DNA from: Betaproteobacteria bacterium
GTDB taxonomy: Bacteria > Pseudomonadota > Gammaproteobacteria > Burkholderiales > SG8-41
NCBI GenBank assembly: GCA_028291945.1
Contig: JAQGNH010000444.1
Coordinates: 1-58,875, forward strand
Length of the DNA stretch: 58,875 nt
Direction of reading: 5' to 3'
Positions 45,666 to 54,197 of this stretch are shown piece after piece; within the stretch, counting starts at the first letter, position 1; each line of letters begins with the position of its first letter. A model generated the notes under the pieces. The model did no database searches. It was not told the DNA's origin and worked only from the letters and a program-made list of their open reading frames with translations. The translations under genes were made by a program, and so were the position numbers.

Positions 45666-46468
45666 TGGGTGAATTAATGGAAGACAATCTCGATCTCAGT
45701 CACGTCAAATACGTGCTCGAAACTGCGCTGCTGACGAGCCAGGAGCCGCTTACGCTTGCGGAACTGAAGAAGCTGTTCGACGATGAGCTCGCAAACGAGA
45801 CGGTGCGCAAGGTGCTCGACGATCTGCGTACGGACTGGGAAGGGCGTGGCGTGGAGCTCGTAAGCGTCGCTTCAGGCTGGCGTTTCCGTGCCCGGCTCGA
45901 GTCGCAGAAATTTCTGGATCGTTTGAATCCGCAGAAACCGCCCAAGTATTCACGTGCGGTGCTGGAGACGCTGGCGATCATTGCCTACCGCCAGCCGGCG
46001 ACCCGTGGTGACATCGAAGACATACGCGGCGTTACGGTTTCGAGCAACATCCTGAAGTCACTGGAAGCGCGTGGCTGGATCGACGTGGTGGGTTGCCGCG
46101 AGGTGCCCGGCCGTCCCGCCCTGTACGCAACGACGCGGTCGTTTCTCGATGATCTCAATCTGCGATCGCTCGAGGAGCTACCTGCGCTCGACGATCTCGG
46201 CACGCTCGTCGAGAGCACTCCAATCGACGAAGCGCCGGCTGAGGCGCCCGGCGACGAGGTCGCGGCAAGCTTGGACGCAGAAGCGGGGGAGGCGGAATCT
46301 TCGACGGAAGACTCGCCGTCGCTGGGTGCGCGTGGCTCTACTGCCAGCATGGACGAACTCGACGAGACGGAGATCAGCGACGAGGTCATCGATCCCGAAG
46401 ACAGCGATGTGCCACCTGCCAGCGCGGCCGATGCTCACGCAGGGCATGTTTCGACGCGGCTGCACTAA
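45665..46468 (+). CDS. scpB: Segregation and condensation protein B with long acidic tail
   Basis: 267 residues from ATG 45665 (TGATG overlap with scpA; ATG 45677 is an alternative). Two winged-helix domains: '[25 protein letters not shown]' and '[45 protein letters not shown]', the ScpB signature. After about residue 180 a tail of ~85 residues rich in Glu, Asp, Ala and Ser follows; such tails vary between species. Its stop is 3 nt from the stop of convergent livH, leaving no space for a separate terminator. Confidence 0.95.
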   Translation: MGELMEDNLDLSHVKYVLETALLTSQEPLTLAELKKLFDDELANETVRKVLDDLRTDWEGRGVELVSVASGWRFRARLESQKFLDRLNPQKPPKYSRAVLETLAIIAYRQPATRGDIEDIRGVTVSSNILKSLEARGWIDVVGCREVPGRPALYATTRSFLDDLNLRSLEELPALDDLGTLVESTPIDEAPAEAPGDEVAASLDAEAGEAESSTEDSPSLGARGSTASMDELDETEISDEVIDPEDSDVPPASAADAHAGHVSTRLH

Positions 46469-46471
46469 TTC

Positions 46472-47344
46472 TCAGCGCTTAAGAAACGCAGTCCCGTAGA
46501 GCCCTGTCGGCCTGATGAGCAGGATCAACAACATCACGGCGAAAGGCGCCATCTGCGCAAGCGGCGCGTAGATGAGGGAACCGAGCGAGACGACCTGGCC
46601 CACAAGGAACGCCGAGACGAGTGTTCCCTTGATGCTGCCGAGACCGCCGATGATCACCACCATGAAGACGAACGCGAGAACGTCGAGACCCATTTGCGGG
46701 TCGACCATGATCAGCGGCGCGTAGAGCCCACCCGCCAGACCTGACAAGCTTCCCGCGATGATGAACGTGACCGTAAAGAGCCGGTAAACGTTGATGCCGA
46801 GGCCCTCGACGTGCTCGATGCTTTCGATGCCTGCCCGAATCGCTTTACCTATGATGGTGCGATTGAGGAAGAGCCACAGGCCGCCGTACACGAGCAGCGA
46901 AATCGCGATCAGCATCAACCGGTAGACCGGAACTTCCGTACCTGCGATCGTCACCTGCGAGCTCAGCGGAATCTGCACCGGGCGCGGCACGAGGCCCCAG
47001 AAGTACTTGATGACGCCGACTCCGCCGATGAGCACTCCGAAAGACGTGATCATCGTGAATGCAATGTCGCGATCGTAGATGCGCCGCAAGATGAGTCGCT
47101 CTACGGCAAAGCTTGCCAGGCCCGCAACGACCATTCCCCCGAGTACCCCGAGCGCGATGCTGCCGCTCGCGACACTCACCGAGTACGTGATGTACGCGCC
47201 GAGCGAGTAATAGAGCATCTGATCCAGGCTGATGATGCGCATCAGGCCGAAGCAAAGCGAAAGGCCGATGGCCATCAGAAAGAATATGGCGCCTATGCTG
47301 AGGCCGAATATGACGGCGGAGATCAGCAGTTGTGCATCGATCAT
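46472..47344 (-). CDS. livH: Branched-chain amino-acid-type ABC permease, LivH family
   Basis: 290 residues from ATG 47344, overlapping the LivM stop by ATGA. About eight helices. 'GLSLCFGLMRIISLDQMLYYSLGAY' is the LivH opening, 'GKAIRAGIESIEHVEGLGINVYRL' the cytoplasmic EAA-like loop that meets the ATPases, and 'GGLGSIKGTLVSAFLVGQV' is typical. Last gene of the livKGFMH operon. Whether the ligand is leucine-like, urea or an aromatic acid cannot be decided. Confidence 0.94.
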   Translation of the reverse strand: MIDAQLLISAVIFGLSIGAIFFLMAIGLSLCFGLMRIISLDQMLYYSLGAYITYSVSVASGSIALGVLGGMVVAGLASFAVERLILRRIYDRDIAFTMITSFGVLIGGVGVIKYFWGLVPRPVQIPLSSQVTIAGTEVPVYRLMLIAISLLVYGGLWLFLNRTIIGKAIRAGIESIEHVEGLGINVYRLFTVTFIIAGSLSGLAGGLYAPLIMVDPQMGLDVLAFVFMVVIIGGLGSIKGTLVSAFLVGQVVSLGSLIYAPLAQMAPFAVMLLILLIRPTGLYGTAFLKR

Positions 47345-48324
47345 CGGCTCGCCCTGCCTTTGGTGGCGGACGCCACGTCGCGCTTCCGGAATAGCGCCTT
47401 CGTCAGACGCGGTTCGAGTGTGCCCCAAATGCCTTTTTCACCGGCGAGCATGATGAACACGAGCAGAAATCCGATGAAGAGCTCCCAATTGCCGATGAGC
47501 TTGCTGATGACGTCTTTCATGCCGGTGTAGGCGAGGGCGCCTACGAGAGGTCCGTATAGCGTGCCGGCGCCACCGAGTATCGTCACCACCACCGGATCCG
47601 CAGCGCGGGCAGGGCTGGCAATTTCCGGACTGACGAGTCCCAGATAAATGGCATACATGGCACCCGCTAAAGCAGTCGTTGTGTTCGCGATTACGAAAGC
47701 GAGCAGGCGGATGCGGAAGTTGCTGTATCCGAGGAAGTGCAGCTTGTCTTCGTTGACCTTGGTCGCCAGGCAGCACGCCCCATACAGCGTGTCGTCGAGG
47801 TACTTGTAGAACGCCCAGATCGCGACGGCGACCAGCAGTGCAAAAATGAAGAACTGGTCGGCCCGAGAGATGTCCAGCAGCGGCGTGGAGGCGATGTTGG
47901 CCAGAAACCAAAGTCCGTTATCGCCTTTCGTGATTCCCGCCAGCACCTTCTGCATCAGATAAAAGACGATTACGGTGAGTGCGAGATTCACGAGCGCAAA
48001 GTAATCGCTGCGCAATCGCACGAACAAAGGCCCCACGGCGAGCGACACAATCACACCAGCGACAATGCCGAGCAATATCGCGACGTACGGGTTGGTGCCG
48101 AAATAGTACAGATAAAAAGCCGCGGCATACGCACCCACTGCGAGGTAGGCCGGCTGTCCGAAAGAAATGAATCCGACGCGTCCGAGCAGAAAGTTGCAGC
48201 CGATCGTGTAGATCGAAAACAACAGCACCTCGTTCACGAAAGGCAAAGGCGCGAACAGCCGCAGGCACGCGAGCAGCGAAAACGCGAGCAATATTCCCCA
48301 CCACCACTTGAGAGCGTTCAGCAT
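47341..48324 (-). CDS. livM: Branched-chain amino-acid-type ABC permease, LivM family
   Basis: 327 residues from ATG 48324 (MLNALKWWWG), 7 nt after the LivF stop. About ten helices. 'GFISFGQPAYLAVGAYAAAFYL' and 'GAGTLYGPLVGALAYTGMKDVISKL' are family hallmarks, and 'KVNEDKLHFLGYSNFRIRLLAFVIANTTTALAGAMYA' holds the coupling loop (usually N-E-x-A-A-x-x-L-G). Pairs with LivH to form the channel. Confidence 0.94.
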   Translation of the reverse strand: MLNALKWWWGILLAFSLLACLRLFAPLPFVNEVLLFSIYTIGCNFLLGRVGFISFGQPAYLAVGAYAAAFYLYYFGTNPYVAILLGIVAGVIVSLAVGPLFVRLRSDYFALVNLALTVIVFYLMQKVLAGITKGDNGLWFLANIASTPLLDISRADQFFIFALLVAVAIWAFYKYLDDTLYGACCLATKVNEDKLHFLGYSNFRIRLLAFVIANTTTALAGAMYAIYLGLVSPEIASPARAADPVVVTILGGAGTLYGPLVGALAYTGMKDVISKLIGNWELFIGFLLVFIMLAGEKGIWGTLEPRLTKALFRKRDVASATKGRASR

Positions 48325-48331
48325 CACGGCG

Positions 48332-49018
48332 TCACAGGTAGCGTTCGCACACTGCTGGCTTGATCGCGTCTCGGTCGGTGAGCTCCGCGACAATGCGTCC
48401 GTCCTTGATCGCATAAACTTTTTCCGCGATTGCGCAAACGAGCGGCAGGTTCTGCTCGACGATCACGAGTGCCGTCTTGCGGCTGAGCTCGCGGAACACT
48501 TCCTTGAGCTGCGTGACGATGCTCGGTGCGAGGCCTTCCGTCGGTTCGTCTATGAGAAGCAGCTTGGGGCTTCCGAGAATCGCCCTGCCAATCATGAGCA
48601 TCTGGCGTTCGCCACCGCTCAGGTAACCCGCCTTGCGATCCATCAACGTGGTCAGTTTCGGAAAGTAGCTCGTAACTCTTTGCCAGTCGTAATCGTGTGT
48701 AGCGTAGCTCCCCAGCTCGAGGTTTTCCCTGACGGTGAGGTCGGAGAAAACTTTCTTGTCTTGCGGCACGTATTTGATGCCCATCCGGGCGACGTCGTAC
48801 GAAGCGCGGCCCACCAGGCTCATATCGTTCGAGGTCACTGAGCCGGAAATCGGCTTGAGGAATCCGGCAATTGTTTTGAGGAGGGTGGTTTTGCCTGCGC
48901 CGTTACGACCCACGCACGCGACGACCTGGCACGCGTCGACGGTCAGAGCAATATCGAACAGCACTTTCGATTCGCCGTAAGAAACCATCAGATCCTTGAC
49001 GACGAGGGTGGCGCTCAT
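48332..49018 (-). CDS. livF: ABC transporter ATPase, LivF family
   Basis: 228 residues. Walker A GRNGAGKTTLLKT, 'GIKYVPQDKKVFSDLTVRENLELG', signature LSGGERQMLMIGRAI, Walker B LLLIDEPTEGLAP and 'ALVIVEQNLPLV' with a Gln-for-His switch typical of LivF. The ATG overlaps the LivG stop by ATGA. Energises the LivHM permease together with LivG. Confidence 0.96.
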   Translation of the reverse strand: MSATLVVKDLMVSYGESKVLFDIALTVDACQVVACVGRNGAGKTTLLKTIAGFLKPISGSVTSNDMSLVGRASYDVARMGIKYVPQDKKVFSDLTVRENLELGSYATHDYDWQRVTSYFPKLTTLMDRKAGYLSGGERQMLMIGRAILGSPKLLLIDEPTEGLAPSIVTQLKEVFRELSRKTALVIVEQNLPLVCAIAEKVYAIKDGRIVAELTDRDAIKPAVCERYL

Positions 49019-49833
49019 GCAGTCAGGTTGGGCGCTTGTTCGGCGTCGACGTCGATCTGCCAGTAGCTTCTGCGCACGGCTGGATCACGCAAACACTCCT
49101 CGTATCCACCGTCGGCGATGACTCGGCCTTCGTGCATGACTGTGAGACGCTGAAGAAAATCTTCGACCTGCGAGATTTTGTGTTCCACGATGAGGATCGT
49201 CTGCTGCCCTATCCGTCGTCGCAAAACCGCGAGCACCGCTTTGATTTCCGAATCCGAAAGACCCGCGAGCGGTTCGTCGAGCAGCAGCACCTGAGGCTCG
49301 GCAAGCACCGCCATCGCAATCTCCAGGCGCCGCTTTTCGCCAAGACTCAAGTGCCTCACCTCCGTTGCCGCCAGAGTCTGCAGCTCAAACGTTTCGAGGG
49401 TCAGGAGGATTTTGTCGTTGTTCCGAAATCTGCGGCGCGTGTTGAACAGAAGATGGAAAAGGGATGAGCTTCTGTGTGCCCTGAAAAAGGCGAGAACGAG
49501 GTTGTCGACTACGGTGAGATTTTCGAAGGTGGCAGTCAATTGGAAGGTCCGCATCAGCCCGAGCTCGACGCGTTGTCGCGGCGTCGCGCGCGTAATGTCC
49601 TGACCTTTGTACAAAATCCTGCCTTCGTCCGGTGTGAAATAGCCGGTCAGAAGATTGAAGAACGTGGTCTTGCCGGCACCATTCGAGCCGATGATGCCGG
49701 CCACCTCGTTCTGATGAAGCACGTAATCGACACGATCGACTGCGACCAGGGCACCGAAGCGCTTGGTGACCCCGACCGCCCGAATAATCTCTGCCTCACT
49801 CACGAAGGGGTAACCATCATCTTTAGCGGCCAT
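49015..49833 (-). CDS. livG: ABC transporter ATPase, LivG family
   Basis: 272 residues. Walker A GSNGAGKTTFFN, 'GLMRTFQLTATFENLTVVDNLVLA' Q-loop region, signature LSLGEKRRLEIAMAV, Walker B VLLLDEPLAGLS and 'ILIVEHKI' switch. The insertion with 'SLFHLLFNTRRRFRNND' is characteristic of LivG/HtxD-like subunits. 72 nt downstream of the binding-protein gene. Confidence 0.96.
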   Translation of the reverse strand: MAAKDDGYPFVSEAEIIRAVGVTKRFGALVAVDRVDYVLHQNEVAGIIGSNGAGKTTFFNLLTGYFTPDEGRILYKGQDITRATPRQRVELGLMRTFQLTATFENLTVVDNLVLAFFRAHRSSSLFHLLFNTRRRFRNNDKILLTLETFELQTLAATEVRHLSLGEKRRLEIAMAVLAEPQVLLLDEPLAGLSDSEIKAVLAVLRRRIGQQTILIVEHKISQVEDFLQRLTVMHEGRVIADGGYEECLRDPAVRRSYWQIDVDAEQAPNLTA

Positions 49834-49905
49834 AGCCGCGTACGGACACTCTTGCGCCCGGAGGCAGCGCGGCGAACCCGCACTGCCGAGGAAGCCGCGT
49901 CGATC

Positions 49906-51150
49906 TCAATACCCCAGCGACTTCAACGACGGCATAACAGACTCACCTCCGAGTGAACCCATGACGCTGAACAGATCCCACTCGTGTTTCTGCTCTCCAG
50001 GCCCTTTGCCTTTGACGATAAAGCCTGCGTGTTTGTAGACGGCTGCATGGTCCTGCCGCCAGTTGGCGGGACCTTTGACAGTGTTGAACTGCCCGTTGTT
50101 TGCCATCAATGCGGCCGACACCTTGTTGGGATCGAAGGACTTCGCTGCCTCGAAACCTCTGAACATCTCCATGTACGCAATGTACGCGATCGCCGCGTAC
50201 GCGTCCGGCGGCGTCTTGTATTTGGCGCGAAACAGATTGGTGAATTCGGCTGCACTCTTCGCGACTTCCTTGTCCTCGAAACCGCTCAGATCGTAGTAGA
50301 AGTAGTGCATGGAGTACACGCCCTGCAACGCCTCGGCGGGGATGCCCCTCGCGACCACGTTGGTGATGAAGGCGTTGAAGATCGTCATCTCCTTGCCGAG
50401 GCCCATTTGATGGACTTGTTTTAGCAGGGCTACCGCGTCGGCGCCGAACTGCGCCGAGATGAAGACGTCGGGCTTGGCGGCTCGAACCTTCTGCAGAATT
50501 GTCGTGAAATCGCTCGTTCCCAATGACGCTTCGTCATAGCCGACGATCTCGGCACCGTATTCCTTCGCTGCAGCCTGCAGTCCGTCGCGGATGTCCCAGC
50601 CGAAGCTGTCCGATCGAGCGAGAAAGTAAATGCGTTTCTTACCGAGGACCTTGATCGCTGCGCGTCCGTCCATGTAACCGACGGTCCACGGACTGAAGGC
50701 GGTTGCAAATGTAGAGTCGGCCAGTTTGCCTTTGAGAAACCCTTCCTTGGCCATCACGCATACGGGAAAGTAGGGCATGGGCTCTTTCATCACGATTGAA
50801 TTCAATGCAAACGCGAGCGGTGCCCAGGTCTGTCCGCCCACGCCTTTCACGCCTTCCGAGACCATGTACCGGTAGCGACGCACGCCGACGTCCAGCTTCG
50901 CTTCGTCATCGGCGACGACACCGTCGAGCATTACTTTGCCGCCGGGCATGTTGAGGCCGCCGCGCTGATTGATAACGTCAACCGCGAGCAGCGCACCCTG
51001 TTTCTGGGTCTCGGCCACGGCCGCGAACGTTCCCGTCAGCGGAAGAAGGATGCCGATTTTTACTTTAGCGGCTTCGGCCGCAGCGGCCGGACCCAAAGCA
51101 CAAAAACTGGACAACAGCGAAACGACAAGCAGGCATAGAAGCTTCTTCAT
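49906..51150 (-). CDS. ABC transporter substrate-binding protein, LivJ/LivK-like
   Basis: 414 residues from ATG 51150, after GGAGGAACA. Signal peptide ending AAAAE. Type I periplasmic-binding fold: 'KIGILLPLTGTFAAVAETQKQGALLAVDVINQRGGL', 'VKGVGGQTWAPLAFALNSIV', 'KPDVFISAQFGADAVALLKQVHQMGL' and 'YKTPPDAYAAIAYIAYMEMF'. First gene of the liv operon. Such receptors in Burkholderiales often bind aromatic acids or amides as well as amino acids. Confidence 0.93.
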   Translation of the reverse strand: MKKLLCLLVVSLLSSFCALGPAAAAEAAKVKIGILLPLTGTFAAVAETQKQGALLAVDVINQRGGLNMPGGKVMLDGVVADDEAKLDVGVRRYRYMVSEGVKGVGGQTWAPLAFALNSIVMKEPMPYFPVCVMAKEGFLKGKLADSTFATAFSPWTVGYMDGRAAIKVLGKKRIYFLARSDSFGWDIRDGLQAAAKEYGAEIVGYDEASLGTSDFTTILQKVRAAKPDVFISAQFGADAVALLKQVHQMGLGKEMTIFNAFITNVVARGIPAEALQGVYSMHYFYYDLSGFEDKEVAKSAAEFTNLFRAKYKTPPDAYAAIAYIAYMEMFRGFEAAKSFDPNKVSAALMANNGQFNTVKGPANWRQDHAAVYKHAGFIVKGKGPGEQKHEWDLFSVMGSLGGESVMPSLKSLGY

Positions 51151-51520
51151 TGTTCCTCCGGTGGGGTGCGGCGTTTGAGATGCTACAGAGCAACTATCGC
51201 GGTCGCCACTAGCTCGCGAGCCTTTCATTAGACGCGGATGATGGCACTGGTGTTTTCAATGCGTCAACGCTGCTGCCGAGACAGTTCGTAGCGGCGCTGT
51301 CATCACGTGGGGCGCTCGAGCCCTGCAATCGCAGACCGTCGGGCAAGACCGCGGCCGCGACATCCCGTTCCGGCCTGAGCTAAGGCACTAGGTCCTGCGC
51401 TTGTGTAACTGCGCGCGGACGAGCAGGGCCTGCACGCCTGAGATACGACGCGAAACTTTTGATGCTATGATGATTTAGACCGGATTATCAACAGCTAACG
51501 ACAAGGTCCGAGCACATCGT
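51151..51520. other. Shared regulatory gap between the liv and RND operons
   Basis: 370 nt between divergent operons. It must hold both promoters. A TATGAT hexamer at about 51464 could be the -10 of the efflux operon, but no good -35 sits 16-18 nt upstream. No open frame with protein-like composition, no regulator gene and no obvious operator palindrome were seen. Confidence 0.4.
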
Positions 51521-52975
51521 ATGCAAAGACTCGGGTGGGTATCAGGGGCGCTCGTCGCGTTCGGTTTGCTTGCGCACTGTGCCGCTGCACGAGCTCAGTT
51601 ATCGTGGTGGAGCGATCCGTTTCGAACCTCGAGTGACGTGTCGCCGTCACCGGGTGTGCCATGGGAACCGCGACAACCGCTACCAACAATCACTGCGCCC
51701 GATGTCGCGCCGCAGCCGGCGACTTCCGCGCCGCTTACGCTCGCCGAGCTGACCGAATATGCATTGCGCAACAACCCGCGCACACGCCAGGCGTGGTTTG
51801 CGGCGAGGGCCGCTGCAGCGGGTGTCGGCGTGGAACAAGCTGATCTGCTCCCTCAAATAACGGGTATTTACAGCCTGACGCGCATTCGGCCGGTTTCAGG
51901 GACAACAGGCGTTACATCGCCTCCCCAAACGCGCTACGGCCCTACTGTCAGCCTCAGTTATATTTTGTTCGACTTTGCACGCGGGCAACAGATCGAAGCG
52001 GCGGAATTCCGTTTGCTGGCCGCGAATCTCAACCAGAACCGTGTGCTGCAGGACGTCTTGTTTCAAGTCGAGCAGGCGTACTACCGCCTCTTGGGGCTCG
52101 ACCTGCTGGTACGGGTAAACGACATCACTCTTCAAAATGTACGCACGGTCCTCGATGCTGCACAGCGGCGTCGTGAATCCGGACTTGCAACCGCAGCCGA
52201 TGTCTATCGCGCTGAAACTCAGGTTGCTCAAGCCGAAGTCAATCTGACCCGCAGCCGCGGGGAACTCGAAAAAGCGCGGGGTCAGCTCGCCGCGGCAGTG
52301 GGTTTGCCCGTGAACCAGGCGTTACGCGTGCAGACGCTGCCTGAACAACCTCAAGTTCGCGAGTTGACCGATTCGGTTGGCGATATGCTCGATCGCGCGC
52401 GTGCGACCCGTCCAGACCTCGTTGCGGCGGAAGCGCAGGCACGTGCTGCACGGGCAACAGCGGAAGCCGCATCCAGGGCCACGTGGCCCACAGTGGAGAT
52501 AGCAGGCGTCGCAGGACAGACGGATTTTCTCAATTCGGCGAACCGGAATCAGGCGACCGCGACTAATTACAGTCTGGGAGTGAATGTGCGCATTCCGATT
52601 TTCACGGGGTTTCGCGACAAATATCTGACCGCGCAGGCGCAAGCCTTCGCTCAACAGGCGGAGGCCTCGCGCGATACGCTTTACCGTCAAACCGAGCTCG
52701 ACGTATGGCAGGCGTACTACGACGTGCAAACCGCGGCGAGTGGCATCGGAAGCACCGAAGCGCAGGTGAAGTCTGCGGAGCAGACTGCACAAGCCACGCT
52801 CGCGCGCTACCAGGCAGGTTTTGGCAGCATCCTGGATCTCATTACGGCACAGCAGGACGAATCCAACGCACGCGTGCAGCGGATCCAGTCGTATCTCGAC
52901 TGGTATACGGCGCTCGCGCGGCTTCACTTTTCTACGGGCTTCAATGATCTGATGTCGGCGGCGAGCATCAGATGA
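51521..52975 (+). CDS. TolC-family outer-membrane channel of an RND efflux system
   Basis: 484 residues. Signal peptide of about 25 residues ending ARA. Two outer-membrane-efflux repeats: 'LTLAELTEYALRNNPRTRQAWFAARAAAAGVGVEQADLLPQI' in the first half and the matching 'MLDRARATRPDLVAAEAQARAARATAEAASRATWPTVEIAG' in the second. 'RYQAGFGSILDLITAQQDESNARV' is the classical late TolC motif. The stop overlaps the ATG of the adaptor gene (ATGA). Confidence 0.93.
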   Translation: MQRLGWVSGALVAFGLLAHCAAARAQLSWWSDPFRTSSDVSPSPGVPWEPRQPLPTITAPDVAPQPATSAPLTLAELTEYALRNNPRTRQAWFAARAAAAGVGVEQADLLPQITGIYSLTRIRPVSGTTGVTSPPQTRYGPTVSLSYILFDFARGQQIEAAEFRLLAANLNQNRVLQDVLFQVEQAYYRLLGLDLLVRVNDITLQNVRTVLDAAQRRRESGLATAADVYRAETQVAQAEVNLTRSRGELEKARGQLAAAVGLPVNQALRVQTLPEQPQVRELTDSVGDMLDRARATRPDLVAAEAQARAARATAEAASRATWPTVEIAGVAGQTDFLNSANRNQATATNYSLGVNVRIPIFTGFRDKYLTAQAQAFAQQAEASRDTLYRQTELDVWQAYYDVQTAASGIGSTEAQVKSAEQTAQATLARYQAGFGSILDLITAQQDESNARVQRIQSYLDWYTALARLHFSTGFNDLMSAASIR

Positions 52976-54189
52976 AACGTTTGACGATGCTTCTGGTCTT
53001 CGCCGTGGTAGGCGCGCTCGCCGGGGGCGTCTATTGGTACTGGAGTCAGCAGGCCAGCGGAACGGCGGCCGACGGCCCCCAAAAGGGCAAGGCCAAAGGT
53101 AAGGGCAAAGGTAGCGGAGGCGTGCTCACGGTGCGCGCGGCGCTGGCGGTAGTGAAGCCCATGCCGGTGCTGATCGAAGCCGTCGGGACCGTCGAGCCGG
53201 AACACAGCGTACAGGTGCGCGCGCAAATCAGTGGCGTGCTGAAGGCGGTTTACTTCAAGGAGGGCGACAAAGTCAAAGCAGGACAGGCGCTCTTTCTCAT
53301 CGATCCCGCAACTTCTCAGGCCCAGTACAACCAGGCACTCGCCCAACTCGAGCGCGACAAGGCACAGCTCGAAAACGCCCGGGCCCAGCAGCAGCGGCTT
53401 GAGCCCCTGCTCAAACGGGAGTTCATTACACGGCAGGAATACGACGTCGCCGTCACGTCGGCGAAGTCACTCGAAGCGACCGTGCAGGCGGATCAGGCCG
53501 CGGCCGAACAAGCCCGCATACAACTCGGCTACGCACGCATAACCGCTCCGATCACAGGTCGAACGGGAACGCTCGCTGTAAAATCGGGCAACCTCGTGCA
53601 GGCTGCGGGGACCGGCGCGCCCCTCGTGACGATCAACACGATGGATCCGATTCTCGTCTCATTCAGTATTCCCGAGCGCCAGCTCGAGGACGTGAGGCGT
53701 TTTCAGAATGATCAGCAAATGCGGATCGAAATACTTGCGGATCGCAACGCGCCGCCGGTGGCTGAAGGCAAGCTCGTGTTCGTGGACAATACGGTAACGG
53801 CGCAGACCGGCACTGTTCTTCTGAAAACACGCGTTCCCAATGCGAACGAGGTCATCTGGCCCGGGCAATTCATCAACGTGCGCATCGTGCTCACGATCGA
53901 ACCCCAGGCCGTGGTGGTGCCCGAAGCTGCCGTACAACCGGGCCAGGATGGAAGTTTCGTGTACGTCATCGATGACAACAGTAAAGTAAAAGTCCAGCCG
54001 GTCGTGGTTTCGCGTCAGCTCGCGGGCGACGTCGTCATCTCCTCCGGAATCAAGGGTGGAGATCGGGTGATCACGGAGATTCCGCAGGCGCTCACGCCGG
54101 GCGCGACCGTGCAACTCGCCGGGGAAGGCAAGGGCGAAAAAGGCAAGAAGGGCGGTCGCAAAGCAGAACCCAAAGGCGAAGGGCAGTAG
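52972..54189 (+). CDS. RND efflux periplasmic adaptor (membrane fusion protein, MdtA type)
   Basis: 405 residues. Single N-terminal helix, then a Lys/Gly-rich stretch (about 36-46, 'QKGKAKGKGKGSGG'), barrel-sandwich halves ('PEHSVQVRAQISGVLKAVYFKEGDKVKAGQALFLID' and 'ARITAPITGRTGTLAVKSGNLVQAAG'), a helical hairpin between them, beta-barrel and membrane-proximal domain. The last ~20 residues are again almost only Gly, Lys, Glu and Arg. The basic tails are unusual for the family. Bridges the RND pump and the TolC channel. Confidence 0.94.
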   Translation: MKRLTMLLVFAVVGALAGGVYWYWSQQASGTAADGPQKGKAKGKGKGSGGVLTVRAALAVVKPMPVLIEAVGTVEPEHSVQVRAQISGVLKAVYFKEGDKVKAGQALFLIDPATSQAQYNQALAQLERDKAQLENARAQQQRLEPLLKREFITRQEYDVAVTSAKSLEATVQADQAAAEQARIQLGYARITAPITGRTGTLAVKSGNLVQAAGTGAPLVTINTMDPILVSFSIPERQLEDVRRFQNDQQMRIEILADRNAPPVAEGKLVFVDNTVTAQTGTVLLKTRVPNANEVIWPGQFINVRIVLTIEPQAVVVPEAAVQPGQDGSFVYVIDDNSKVKVQPVVVSRQLAGDVVISSGIKGGDRVITEIPQALTPGATVQLAGEGKGEKGKKGGRKAEPKGEGQ

Positions 54190-54197
54190 GAGCTGGT

